DNA of 18,362 bases from CALGLS01 sp047626155 (GCA_047626155.1 JBLHRR010000114.1:1-18362); one strand, 5' to 3'; positions 1 through 8,512 are shown, counted from the first letter of the stretch. Notes: a model not told the origin generated them from the sequence alone. Made by a program: numbers and translations.

Positions 1-338
1 TTTCTATTCCTTTCGCAATGAACAAACTACAGGAACGTGGTAAGTTCTTCTTGCCTTCAGGTGCAGATGTTTACGAAGGTCAGATAGTTGGAGAGCACAT
101 CCGTGACAACGACTTGATGGTGAACGTTATCAAAACTAAGAAGATGTCAAATATGCGTTCTTCTGGAGCGGATGACAAAGTAAAGATTCCACCACCGTTA
201 ATTATGTCTTTGGAACAAGCTATGGAATACATCGACGACGATGAGTATGTAGAGTTGACACCATTGAACATTCGTTTGCGTAAAATTTATTTGAAAGAGC
301 ATGAGCGTAAGAAAGCGAATAACGCAGCGATAGCTTAA
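1..338 (+). CDS. typA: TypA/BipA translational GTPase, C-terminal part (5' end outside window)
   Basis: This is the end of a ribosome-associated GTPase of the elongation-factor family that acts in the cytoplasm in ribosome assembly and stress adaptation. The open frame continues upstream of the first ATG at 18 (codons from base 3 read SIPFAMNKLQERGKFF), so the gene enters the window from the left and the ATG is internal. The visible residues match the TypA-specific C-terminal domain: the 'LQxRGKFFxPxG..VYEGQIVGEH.RDNDL.VN' block, then 'KK.SNMRSSG.DD.VKI.PP', 'SLEQAMEYIDDDEYVELTP' and the closing 'IRLRKIYLKEHERKK'. The GTPase domain, EF-G-like domains and G motifs lie outside the window. A strong intrinsic terminator follows about 60 bp after the stop, so this gene ends its transcription unit. 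The family call is very secure; nothing in the visible part looks damaged. Confidence 0.94.
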   Translation, partial: SIPFAMNKLQERGKFFLPSGADVYEGQIVGEHIRDNDLMVNVIKTKKMSNMRSSGADDKVKIPPPLIMSLEQAMEYIDDDEYVELTPLNIRLRKIYLKEHERKKANNAAIA

Positions 339-400
339 TATTAAAAAATGAAAATTGGTTGTTGGTCGTAGACCAGAATTGATTTTTTGAAAATATAAAA

Positions 401-437
401 AGAGTAGATTGGGGTTTCCTGGTCTGCTCTTTTTTTG
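401..437 (+). terminator. Intrinsic terminator of typA
   Basis: Bases 401-413 pair with 418-430 to give a 13-bp stem (with a few G-T pairs) closed by a four-base loop, and the 3' arm runs directly into a T-rich tract (430-436). The upstream flank is A-rich, so some activity on the other strand is possible, but the T tract makes the rightward direction the main one. It lies about 60 bp past the typA stop codon. Confidence 0.85.
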
Positions 438-440
438 TTG

Positions 441-612
441 TTTTGGGTCTGTGCGTTTTGTACGTCTTGCGTCTACTTCGCGTCTCTCACGGGCTGCCTC
501 GGATGAAATGCGAAGCATTACCGAACTAACGCGGGGCACTCGGTATCCGAGGGCCAAATGATAGTGAGATTCTTGATGCGAATTGAGCTTGAAGCGTAAA
601 GCCCTGATTTGT
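441..612. other. Non-coding interval with small hairpins
   Basis: Between the typA terminator and the end of the leftward gene at 620 lies a stretch visibly richer in G+C than its surroundings. It contains two compact perfect hairpins: 507-519 (AATGC, GAA loop, GCATT) and 539-551 (CTCGG, TAT loop, CCGAG), plus imperfect GCGTCT-type repeats around 468-486. I see no credible coding frame: the open frame across it on the minus strand lacks protein-like composition and runs into typA. It may be the remnant of an interspersed repeat or a 3' untranslated region; I cannot identify it. Confidence 0.45.
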
Positions 613-619
613 CTTTTTA

Positions 620-2212
620 TTATTCTAACTTTAATTTCACCAATTCCATTCTCTCCCTTTTCTTATCATCTTCAAATAGGATGACTTCGTTTTTAGAAAT
701 CAAGGATGTACATGAAGGATGAAAAGTTAGAAATAATTCTTCAGATGAAGGGTACAGAGAAATGGTTTTTGGTTTACCATTTGAAAAAAATCGAGTTACA
801 AATATTTTGCTTTGCCTATTGAAGTAATCTTTAAAGGAAGGTTTTACATTATCTGAGTTGTAGAATTCTTTATCTTTAACGTAATCGTTGTAAATGAAGA
901 ATAGTTTGTCATTGTCAAAGTGGATGTGGAAGTTGCTTGAGTCTTTGCGATCGACTCCACCTCTCCGGAATATTTTATTAGCCCACAAAACCTCGCCATT
1001 TTCGGCAGCTGTTTTGGAAACTAAAATGGTGCTCGGAATTATGCCTTCTTCCTCTGTTTCGGTGAGCTTTGATATTCCTTTTACAGGTATCCGTTTTTTT
1101 TGAAGTCTTTCGCCGGCCAGTAAGAACGTATTATCCTGATTTTGATGAATATGCCTAACGACAAAACCTTCCATTTTATATTTGAAAAACTTTGATTTAT
1201 CATTTGACTTCATGTTCTTTTCTGAAAAAGGTTGAAATGAAGGTTCGATAATAGGATTGTTTTCTAGGGAAGTACAGACTGCTTGAATGACACCGCTGGT
1301 GCTCGTTTTTTTATTGTCAGAATAATATCCTAGAAAAAAAGGAAGGCCATTATTCTGAAAGCCCATGTCTAAATCGGTTAGGTGGTAATCATTGTCAAAG
1401 ATGGGAATGTCTGTTTTTTTATCGCCATTATTTTTCAAATAGAGCAGGGAGAATTTAGAAGCGTAATGGAAGATTGATTGCTTGAATTTTACTTCAGTTG
1501 TTAAAAAGTCTTTTTTAAGTAACAATACATTTCCGTCATTGTCAAGCAAGGCTCTTCTGATGATAACATTTCTGTTCTTTTTACTTTTTTCTAAGATGAA
1601 TTTTCGATTCCATTCTACGCGACCTGTTTTGTCTAGTAAGCAAAGTCCGACTTCTCTTTTTCCCTTTTTAATGGTGTTTTCTTCGAAGAGTAAGGTCTTT
1701 GTACTATCTGGCGAAGGGATGAATTCAAATCTACTCATTCTCTTAAACATCCCGACATAAGCAGATTCATAAATTCTTTCTGGCTCATTAATGGGCTTCA
1801 AATTTTGCGCATCGAATTTATGTAAATGGATGTATTCTTTTTTATCTTTCTTATTTCTGGAAGAGGCGAAAACTAAAAGGATGTTGTCCTGAATTGTAAA
1901 ATGTTCTATTTGACTTTTATCTGGTTGGAAATTGATAAGGGTTTCTTGGATGTTTTTTATCTTTAAATTATTATCAAATTGTAGTAGCTCATATTTTTTA
2001 GGTTTAAGCGCCGGTAGGTCATCCTTAGGCAAGTTTCGAACTCGGAATAAATAATATCCGTCTTTTCCTTTTTGCATTCCTGCATAGGGAATCACCGCTT
2101 CTCTTTTGTCGAAATAATCATTTCTGGCGACACCTGTAAATTGCTTTTGCGCCATAGCGGTGTATAAAGAGACGCTTAGAATAAGAAAGGAAAATATCGT
2201 TTTAAGTTTCAT
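620..2212 (-). CDS. Secreted or periplasmic protein of unknown function
   Basis: I do not recognise this 530-residue protein. It starts with a good Sec signal peptide: a basic MKLK, a hydrophobic stretch at residues 6-18 and an AMA|Q cleavage site after residue 21. No lipobox cysteine is present, so a free periplasmic, outer-surface or secreted protein is likely. The mature part is rich in Lys, Phe, Asn and Asp, with many short beta-like segments alternating with charged turns (for example LLDNDGNVLLLKK and DNDKLFFIYNDY), which suggests an all-beta, possibly propeller-like fold; this is inference only. No T9SS C-terminal domain or YPNP motif is seen, unlike the two neighbouring secreted proteins. 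The gene is leftward like those neighbours but separated from them by a terminator, so it probably has its own promoter. The start at 2212 is fixed by the signal peptide. Confidence 0.7.
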   Translation of the reverse strand: MKLKTIFSFLILSVSLYTAMAQKQFTGVARNDYFDKREAVIPYAGMQKGKDGYYLFRVRNLPKDDLPALKPKKYELLQFDNNLKIKNIQETLINFQPDKSQIEHFTIQDNILLVFASSRNKKDKKEYIHLHKFDAQNLKPINEPERIYESAYVGMFKRMSRFEFIPSPDSTKTLLFEENTIKKGKREVGLCLLDKTGRVEWNRKFILEKSKKNRNVIIRRALLDNDGNVLLLKKDFLTTEVKFKQSIFHYASKFSLLYLKNNGDKKTDIPIFDNDYHLTDLDMGFQNNGLPFFLGYYSDNKKTSTSGVIQAVCTSLENNPIIEPSFQPFSEKNMKSNDKSKFFKYKMEGFVVRHIHQNQDNTFLLAGERLQKKRIPVKGISKLTETEEEGIIPSTILVSKTAAENGEVLWANKIFRRGGVDRKDSSNFHIHFDNDKLFFIYNDYVKDKEFYNSDNVKPSFKDYFNRQSKIFVTRFFSNGKPKTISLYPSSEELFLTFHPSCTSLISKNEVILFEDDKKRERMELVKLKLE

Positions 2213-2243
2213 CTTGTTAAGGAGCTTTTAGCAAAAGCCAATC

Positions 2244-2292
2244 GTGAAATAAAATGAGGAATTACATAGGTCATGCCTAACGTAATTCCTCA
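2244..2292 (-). terminator. Intrinsic terminator after the first propeller gene
   Basis: An 11-bp perfect inverted repeat (2255-2265 with 2282-2292) encloses an additional 4-bp pairing (TAGG/CCTA). Read leftward, the stem is followed by TTTTATTTC (2254 down to 2246), as expected for a rho-independent terminator of the gene that ends at 2331. It lies about 40 bp past that stop codon. Confidence 0.75.
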
Positions 2293-2298
2293 AATGTA
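2291..2298 (-). promoter_or_regulatory. Candidate -7 promoter element for the gene at 620-2212
   Basis: Read on the minus strand these bases are TACATTTG, a perfect match to the Bacteroidota -7 consensus TAnnTTTG. No good -33 TTTG is found at the usual distance. If used, transcription would begin near 2284, inside the terminator hairpin, giving a leader of about 70 nt that includes a second small hairpin (2224-2238, GCTTTT/AAAAGC). A single 8-base motif can arise by chance. Confidence 0.35.
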
Positions 2299-2330
2299 CA
2301 ACAATCTACTTGTAAATAGGTAGCCGTAAC

Positions 2331-4481
2331 TCACCGTTTCATCACCTTCCCAACAAACATATCATTTCCCATTTCCACTCTCATAAAATAAACCCCAGCA
2401 GATAGAGAAGTAACATTCACCATCCCATCCTGAGAAATTCCAGCCATAATCACCTGCCCAATACTATTCAAAATTTGATAATCTACACTTTCATAAATAC
2501 CACTTTCCAAGAAAATATAATCAGTAGCCGGATTAGGGTATATTTCTAAAGTATTAATAGATTCCTCGAAAACAGCAGATGCAAAAGCATTGTTACTATA
2601 GGCCTGAACGCCTTCCGTACGTTTGTTGATCCAAAGCGCTCCGTCGTTACTATGTGTTAGTTGTATGATCGTCTGTGGCCCAAGCATCCCTGAATTATCT
2701 TCATCCCAAGAATCCCAGTCAATGCCATTGAATTTCTTTAAGTCACCATAAATTCCTGCCCAAATGTCACCGTTTGGACTGATGGTCAGAGCTGCACAAT
2801 CGGGGGTGCCTTGGTCTTCCCCAAAATGGGCCCAGTTGCTTCCATCAAAACGAAGAATACCGTAAGCATCAGCGGCAACCCAAACCGATCCGTCTTCTTC
2901 AAAATCTATCGTCGGCGCTATATTTTCGTTTGAAATAGAAGTCGCATCTTCTTGGTAAAAGGTCCACTCCTCATTGCTATCACATCGAAATATAACACCA
3001 TCTCGCGCAAGCCAAAGATCTCCATTGGGAGCAGTTGCAATTGATTTGATGCCACTACTACAGAATGGCCCTCCGGGAATCACAGGCGGAGTAACAACAG
3101 ACCAATCGCTGCCATTGAACATGGCGACGCTGCCGTTATTCCCCACCGCATATTGACCATTGCTATTTGGCCTAGAAACGAGTTGAGCACTACTCATCGG
3201 ATAATCAGTAACGATAGACCAGTTGGTTCCGTCATATTTCAAAAGATGGTAAAAGCAAGGGAGGAGTATATCTCCAGAAGCGGTCACATTGAAATCTTCT
3301 GGGTTGACGTAAATGTCTTCACCGTCCACTTGATTTGGAATTGGAATATTGGTCCAGCCTTCTGTTGGATGAAAGCGATTTAAACTTACGTCATACTGAT
3401 TGAAATGTAAATCATATTTTTTTTCTAAAGTATACATACTACTATCAGGACCGGCAGCAAAATTCTTATCCATATTACTTAGAAAAGGGATGTGGGAGAG
3501 AGCTGTAGTCTGAATGTTATTTCCTGTATCTTTATGTAACTTGTTATTGTGAGCTAACCATTCTTCATTACTTTGACTATGAAAATAATGATCTAAAAGA
3601 TGAGATTCTCCGAATTGATCAAAAAATAAATTTTCCTGTTCTGTCCATTCACTTCCCTCTAGTAAGTACTTTTCTCCATTCGTAAAAAGAACATGTAATT
3701 GTTCATCTGAATCAGTGCTTATGTGAAAGCTACTTGGGTCAGGAGAGTTGTCATTACTTAGGTTTTGAATTGTAAGTTCATTGTTTTCGAAAGTGGCAAT
3801 GAAGTTGTAGTTGTCTGAAATATAAGCTTTTCCATCCTGTGATAAAATGTTTCCGAAAAGATAGAAGGAACAGGAAGGGGTGTTTGCACTTAGGTTGACA
3901 ACACTTGTTCCCGTTATGCTATAAAGGTTCGTGCCAGCAAAGAGGATTTCGCCATTGACTTCTTCCACCATCCAGAACGCTGAAGAATTTATATTGGGAT
4001 GTGATTGGTTATAGACCTCCCATGTTTCATTAGCGTAGTGCCATAATCCATTATTCGTCGCTAGCCAAAAACTACCATCGGAGGCAATTTCAAAGTCATA
4101 TAACAGAGGCCCCCAGATATCAACGGCGGCATTTTGCTCTACGGGGATCGGTAACTCTATCCAATCATCTCCTTCTTGTCTGGCCATTACGTAATCGTAA
4201 GTACCAATCCAGGTATTGCCATCTAGATCTATTTGGATAGATTCAATAGGATTGGCGGGGAGCTTGGAATTGGTTATGTTTTGAATGCTACGTTCCATCG
4301 TGTTTTTGTCTATGATAATCAAACCAGCATTGGTTCCCAGCCATAATTTATCGTTGGTTTCTAAATGGCAATTGGTTTTTTCTGTGGCCACATAGTAGCG
4401 CCAATTGTCAGGGTTGTTTAGTTGCGCATTTAGATGGAAAAAAGTATAAAGTAGAAATGACGTTAGTAGGATGTTTTTCAT
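2331..4481 (-). CDS. Secreted beta-propeller protein with T9SS sorting domain (paralog 1)
   Basis: A predicted extracellular or surface protein of 716 residues. I chose the ATG at 4481 rather than the upstream one at 4547, because it gives a clean signal peptide (hydrophobic residues 4-17, LNA|Q after residue 19) and a length nearly equal to its 714-residue neighbour. The body consists of repeated propeller blades like the two-component-regulator propeller family (Reg_prop): WLGTNAGL at 47-54, DLDGNTWIGTYD at 86-97, DGSFWLATNNGLW at 135-147, and later 'APNGDLWLARDG', 'EEDGSVWVAADAYGILRFDGSNW' and 'SPNGDIWAGIYGDLKKFNG'. The last about 72 residues (from EIYPNP) form a type A T9SS C-terminal domain ending in 'GVYFMRV...FVGKVMKR', which directs export across the outer membrane and removal or attachment at the surface. 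No histidine kinase or DNA-binding domain follows the propeller, so it is not a hybrid sensor. Its ligand or partner is unknown. A terminator lies just downstream. Confidence 0.85.
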   Translation of the reverse strand: MKNILLTSFLLYTFFHLNAQLNNPDNWRYYVATEKTNCHLETNDKLWLGTNAGLIIIDKNTMERSIQNITNSKLPANPIESIQIDLDGNTWIGTYDYVMARQEGDDWIELPIPVEQNAAVDIWGPLLYDFEIASDGSFWLATNNGLWHYANETWEVYNQSHPNINSSAFWMVEEVNGEILFAGTNLYSITGTSVVNLSANTPSCSFYLFGNILSQDGKAYISDNYNFIATFENNELTIQNLSNDNSPDPSSFHISTDSDEQLHVLFTNGEKYLLEGSEWTEQENLFFDQFGESHLLDHYFHSQSNEEWLAHNNKLHKDTGNNIQTTALSHIPFLSNMDKNFAAGPDSSMYTLEKKYDLHFNQYDVSLNRFHPTEGWTNIPIPNQVDGEDIYVNPEDFNVTASGDILLPCFYHLLKYDGTNWSIVTDYPMSSAQLVSRPNSNGQYAVGNNGSVAMFNGSDWSVVTPPVIPGGPFCSSGIKSIATAPNGDLWLARDGVIFRCDSNEEWTFYQEDATSISNENIAPTIDFEEDGSVWVAADAYGILRFDGSNWAHFGEDQGTPDCAALTISPNGDIWAGIYGDLKKFNGIDWDSWDEDNSGMLGPQTIIQLTHSNDGALWINKRTEGVQAYSNNAFASAVFEESINTLEIYPNPATDYIFLESGIYESVDYQILNSIGQVIMAGISQDGMVNVTSLSAGVYFMRVEMGNDMFVGKVMKR

Positions 4482-4685
4482 AATTGCATTTTTTGTGGCA
4501 GTAGGTGATTTCATTTGGTGGAATATGGGGGATTGGTGTTCCGCCAATTATTACTTTTCTTTACCGCAACATCGCTACGAACGCAATGTTAACCTGAACG
4601 GAGGACTATGGTAACTTAGGTTTAAATTGTTAATTACTTCTTTGTGTTTTTCTTTAAAGAATATCTTTTTAGAAAAATGTTTCTA

Positions 4686-6830
4686 TCACTCCACCACAAA
4701 TTTCCCAACACTAAATCCTTGATCAGAAAATAAACGAATGAAATAAAGACCACTGGCTAAATGCTCAATATTGATTCGATTGTTTTGTAAAACTCCTGTT
4801 GAGATTAGTTTTCCATTGCTTTGAAAGAGTTCGTATTGTTTGCCGGAAGGAAGATTGATATTTATAAAATGATTGCTGGGATTTGGGTAGATAATTAATT
4901 CATCGGAAGCAATATTCTTGGTTGAAGAGGGAGAGCCAAAACCAGATGGATTGTAAACATAAAGACCTTTGCTTTCGCTATTCATCCAAATAGAACCATT
5001 TACCGCAGCTTGAATTTTCTCCACTCTTTGGTTAAGGATCAAACTGTTGTTCTGATCCATTGCAGACCATTGGTCGTTTTCGAAAACGGCAACATTGTAA
5101 GGAGTCCCAGCCCAGACCTTTTCATCAGGGCTAATGGTAATCGCAAATGCCGTCGCTATATTGACAGAGGGTTCTACGATGCCACCAAATCGGGTCCATT
5201 CATTTCCACTGAACCGTAAAACACCTGGAGAGCCTGCAGACATCCAAAGATCTCCATTTGGGGTAAACACAATGTTGCCAAGACCAATGTCCGGAGGAAT
5301 AATGGAATTCTGTTCATTGTAATTTGTCCAGCTTGTTCCATCAAAATGCTGAATAGTTTGATTAACTAAAACCCAAAGATCACCGTTAGGCGCAATGCCT
5401 ATGTTTTTCGGAACGCCTGCTAATAAGCCGTCGACTGAAGGTGAAATGGTACTCCAATTTAGTCCGTCATAAACAACAATACCATTTGTCCAGGTAGCTA
5501 GATATATCTTACCATCGGAACCGGAAGTGATCCGCCCCACGCCTTCAGCGAATGGAAAGTTTGAATTGTTTTGAGTAAAAGCGGTCCAATCATTTCCATC
5601 GTAGCGGAGTAGCCCTCGATTGGAGCAAATCCAAAGATGATCAGATGGATCCACAGTCATATTTGATAGTGTAAAGTTTTGTCCATCAATATCGTCAGGA
5701 ACGGGTATGCTAGACCAGCCATTTAAAGGATGATATAAAAATAATTTTCCGGGGTAATCTTTTATATATACGGAGCCATTGCTAAGTGGTGCTATGTATT
5801 TTCCTGAGTTATCTTCGAGAGGGTTATCGGAGATGCTAAAACTTTGAAGACTACTGTTTTGAATACGATGTAATTGAATTCTATCCGTTACCCAATCCTG
5901 GTTATTGTCATCTATGAAGTAATATCTACGCGAAAAATTGGAAGGAATCAGAGCATCAGTGAGTGGGGTAGTTTGGGAAATCCATCCATTGCTTTGCAAT
6001 TGGTATTTATCCCCAATGTGAGATATTATTGTTATTTCACTAGCATTATTGGTCGCAATTTGAAAAGGAGTTCCGGTAGGAAATACATCGTCGATAGAAG
6101 TATTGATAGAGATATTGCCATCGTCTATACTTGCTACATAATTGTATTTATTAGAGACGATTACTTTGTTGTTGGAAGTAGAAAGATAGCCACGTCCTAT
6201 TGGAATACTAAGTTCAGGATATAAGTCCGTAAGGTTGATGGTCTCTGTATTGTTTTTTTCAAAAAGCTCTTTTTCAGAAAAGTAAATTTTACCATTTAGT
6301 TCTTCTACCTGCCAAAATTTATTGTTGTTTGGTCCATTCGATAAGTTACCAGATAAACTGTTGAAAACCTCCCAGGTCCCATTTTTCCAATGCCATAAAC
6401 CATTATTGGTGCCAAGCCAAAAGCTTCCATCTTCTGCAATTTCTAAATCGTACAATAAAGGAAGGCTGCTACCTAGCCAGTTTTCGTCAAAGGGAATATC
6501 AATTTCTGTCCATCCAGTGCCATCTTGCCTCATCAAAATATAATCATAAGTACCAATCCAAACATTTCCGTCAGCATCTATTTGGATGGTTTCGATATCG
6601 TCTGAAGGGAGATTTGAATTATGGACAGTCCAAATGGTGCGTTCATTATTGTCTTTTTGAATACGGACCAATCCATGTTCCGTTCCGAGCCAGACCATCT
6701 CGTCTGTTTCCGCGTGACATTTGACTTTTTCCATGGAAACGAAATACCGCCAGTTTTCTGGGTCGTTTTGTTGACCAAAAACACTAATGCAAGAAGTGAG
6801 CAAAAAGTAAAAGAGCAGTGTTCTTTTCAT
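4686..6830 (-). CDS. Secreted beta-propeller protein with T9SS sorting domain (paralog 2)
   Basis: A 714-residue paralog of the next gene downstream, with the same architecture: signal peptide (hydrophobic residues 4-18, VFG|Q after residue 19), propeller blades in the same register (WLGTEHGL at 47-54, DADGNVWIGTYD at 86-97, DGSFWLGTNNGLW at 134-146), further blades such as 'APNGDLWVLVNQTIQHFDGTSW' and 'TPNGDLWMSAGSPGVLRFSGNEW', and a type A T9SS C-terminal domain over the last 70 residues (from LIIYPNP to the end 'SVGKFVVE'). In the first 91 residues after the signal peptide I count 50 identities between the two proteins; the central blades are less alike. The 204-bp gap to the downstream paralog has no convincing terminator, so the pair may be partly co-transcribed. 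A perfect -7 promoter element lies upstream at 6917-6924. The biological role is unknown; adhesion or substrate binding at the surface are possibilities. Confidence 0.86.
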   Translation of the reverse strand: MKRTLLFYFLLTSCISVFGQQNDPENWRYFVSMEKVKCHAETDEMVWLGTEHGLVRIQKDNNERTIWTVHNSNLPSDDIETIQIDADGNVWIGTYDYILMRQDGTGWTEIDIPFDENWLGSSLPLLYDLEIAEDGSFWLGTNNGLWHWKNGTWEVFNSLSGNLSNGPNNNKFWQVEELNGKIYFSEKELFEKNNTETINLTDLYPELSIPIGRGYLSTSNNKVIVSNKYNYVASIDDGNISINTSIDDVFPTGTPFQIATNNASEITIISHIGDKYQLQSNGWISQTTPLTDALIPSNFSRRYYFIDDNNQDWVTDRIQLHRIQNSSLQSFSISDNPLEDNSGKYIAPLSNGSVYIKDYPGKLFLYHPLNGWSSIPVPDDIDGQNFTLSNMTVDPSDHLWICSNRGLLRYDGNDWTAFTQNNSNFPFAEGVGRITSGSDGKIYLATWTNGIVVYDGLNWSTISPSVDGLLAGVPKNIGIAPNGDLWVLVNQTIQHFDGTSWTNYNEQNSIIPPDIGLGNIVFTPNGDLWMSAGSPGVLRFSGNEWTRFGGIVEPSVNIATAFAITISPDEKVWAGTPYNVAVFENDQWSAMDQNNSLILNQRVEKIQAAVNGSIWMNSESKGLYVYNPSGFGSPSSTKNIASDELIIYPNPSNHFININLPSGKQYELFQSNGKLISTGVLQNNRINIEHLASGLYFIRLFSDQGFSVGKFVVE

Positions 6831-6916
6831 GACGCTTGTTTTTATAAAGTTCTGGAAGATGTTTTAAGGAAAGTCGATAAATTAATTCTGTGAGTCTCCT
6901 AAGATCGAATATATTC

Positions 6917-6947
6917 CAAAGATAAGAGATTCTATTTTTCTAAAAAA
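6917..6947 (-). promoter_or_regulatory. Candidate Bacteroidota promoter for the propeller pair
   Basis: Bases 6917-6924 read TATCTTTG on the minus strand, a perfect TAnnTTTG -7 element. A T-run (6947-6942 on the minus strand) sits 17 bases upstream, where a -33 TTTG box is expected, and matches it only partly. Transcription would start near 6910, leaving a leader of about 80 nt before the ATG at 6830. Confidence 0.45.
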
Positions 6948-7014
6948 CTTCGTTATGAACTATAATTAAGTATTCTAAAATTTAATAAATCAACATTTTT
7001 AGTTTAAATTGTAT

Positions 7015-7036
7015 CTTATTTCTAATTATAAATAAG
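7015..7036. repeat. Inverted repeat just upstream of the 7052 gene
   Basis: CTTATTT (7015-7021) and AAATAAG (7030-7036) are perfect 7-bp arms around an 8-base AT spacer, ending 15 bp before the ATG at 7052. It could be an operator for a dimeric regulator or a leader hairpin covering the ribosome entry region. The surroundings are extremely AT-rich, so chance is not excluded. Confidence 0.35.
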
Positions 7037-7051
7037 GTTTCTGATATATCA

Positions 7052-8512
7052 ATGAAAACTCCATCAACCCTTCTTTTTGACTTGCTGAAGTCACTTTCTG
7101 GTTCTGAGCTCCGCTATCTGAAAGTGCAGATGGGGCAGATCGATAAAGGCTACACTCGTTTGATGACTGCGGTGCTTGCGCAAAACAGCTATAATGAGGA
7201 GCTTTTGAAAGTCGAGAATTCGGAGGAATCCTACATTAAAAACCTATCGGTAAATAAGCGGTACCTGCTAGATTTGGTTTTGGATTTACTCTCCCGATTT
7301 TCACAGGCTGAACAATCAGAGCAAATTTTGAAGGAGCTTCGTTTTGCCAAAATTCTATTCCAAAAGAATTTTCTGACTGCTGCCCAGAGGAAGTTGAAAA
7401 AAGCAAAGCAATTAGCGAAAAAGTTGGATGCCTATGAAGAACTCTTGTTAATTTATAGTTTGGAAAAACAATTGTTGACCACGGATCGCTATGAATTATC
7501 GCAAATTCAGAACCTCCATGAAGCGATAAGGCAAACGGTACAAAAAATTCAAAATATCAATGACTATTGGTTCTTCTACACCCGGCTATATCAATTGCAA
7601 TTACAAAAACAAAACAACTCAACAGTAGATACCGAAATAAAGGATATCGTGGCGTCACCGTTTTTTCAAGAAGAAGAACAGGCAATTACCGTTCGGAGCA
7701 AAATGTATCGTTATCAAGCTCGTGCTAATTTTTTCTTCGGCAGTCGCCAGCCCGAGAAGGCAATAGAGAGCAATTTAGCATTTTTGAAATTGCTAGATAC
7801 AAACGCAAACTACCGTCAACGTTTTTCAGAAGCCTACTTCAGTACCTTAAATAACTTCTTAATCGATTCATTAATGCTTCGAAAGTTTGATGCACTCGAT
7901 GAAGGATTGTTAAAGTTAGAACAAGCTAAGGAAGACCCTGCTTTTGTTAAAATTAAAAACCTGAAAAGCAGAGTGTTTCGTCAAACAATGATGTTACAAC
8001 TCAATCGGGCAATGGCTTCCGGAACTTATGAAAGGGCAATCGTATTAATGCCAAAGTTAAAAGAAGGCTTATCTGAATTTGAAAAACAAATAGAACCACA
8101 GCATAAAATAGCCATTCAGTATCTCACGGCTTATCTCCTTTTTAAAAATAAAGACTATGAAGAGGTGATCAATTGGACAAACGTCTTGTTGCAAAAAACG
8201 GATGAATCTATTCTTTCTGAATACTTTCATTATACGCGCTGGCTCAATCTTATAGCACATTTTGAATTGGGAAACTATCAACTCGTAGGGTCATTGTTAC
8301 GACAAACGAAGCGTTATGTTCGTCAAAATCGAAAGCTAATGAAAACGGAAGCTTTGTTATTTAAAACCTTAAAGAAAGCAACAGGATTGGCAGACAAGAG
8401 AAGGGCAGGGGCGATGGTCAGAGAAATGGAAAAACCACTAGTAGCCTTGAAAACGGAAGAGCGGCTATTTTTTCAATATTTGGATTTGGAAGAGTGGGTG
8501 AAAGGTAGGTAA
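7052..8512 (+). CDS. All-helical TPR-like cytoplasmic protein, unknown function
   Basis: A 486-residue protein with no signal peptide or membrane segment. Almost the whole length is predicted by eye to be amphipathic helices in pairs (for example AKILFQKNFLTAAQRKLKKAKQLAKKLDAYEELLLIYSLEKQL near residues 107-150), as in TPR or other alpha-solenoid scaffolds. The N-terminus, LLFDLLKSLSGSELRYLK (residues 7-24), resembles the start of a widespread Bacteroidota family of hypothetical proteins that begin with 'LIKSLSKSEKRYFK'; that link is from memory, not from a search. No catalytic motif is visible. A scaffolding or regulatory role is the safest guess. It is divergent from the propeller gene and lies 108 bp upstream of the membrane protein gene in the same direction, so co-transcription with the glycan genes is possible but unproven. 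The C-terminal codons form part of an inverted repeat at 8501-8552. Confidence 0.7.
   Translation: MKTPSTLLFDLLKSLSGSELRYLKVQMGQIDKGYTRLMTAVLAQNSYNEELLKVENSEESYIKNLSVNKRYLLDLVLDLLSRFSQAEQSEQILKELRFAKILFQKNFLTAAQRKLKKAKQLAKKLDAYEELLLIYSLEKQLLTTDRYELSQIQNLHEAIRQTVQKIQNINDYWFFYTRLYQLQLQKQNNSTVDTEIKDIVASPFFQEEEQAITVRSKMYRYQARANFFFGSRQPEKAIESNLAFLKLLDTNANYRQRFSEAYFSTLNNFLIDSLMLRKFDALDEGLLKLEQAKEDPAFVKIKNLKSRVFRQTMMLQLNRAMASGTYERAIVLMPKLKEGLSEFEKQIEPQHKIAIQYLTAYLLFKNKDYEEVINWTNVLLQKTDESILSEYFHYTRWLNLIAHFELGNYQLVGSLLRQTKRYVRQNRKLMKTEALLFKTLKKATGLADKRRAGAMVREMEKPLVALKTEERLFFQYLDLEEWVKGR

Noticed and set aside
198..557. Minus-strand open frame of 119 codons crossing the typA end and the spacer
   Set aside because: It is antisense to the conserved TypA C-terminus and to the terminator, with low-complexity, non-protein-like composition.
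4482..4547. In-frame upstream ATG extending the first propeller protein by 22 residues
   Set aside because: The extension would bury the signal peptide, and the shorter form matches the length and layout of the tandem paralog.
4650..4661. Perfect 12-bp palindrome TTCTTTAAAGAA after the second propeller gene, considered as a terminator
   Set aside because: It has no loop and no following T tract in the leftward direction, and lies in very AT-rich DNA.
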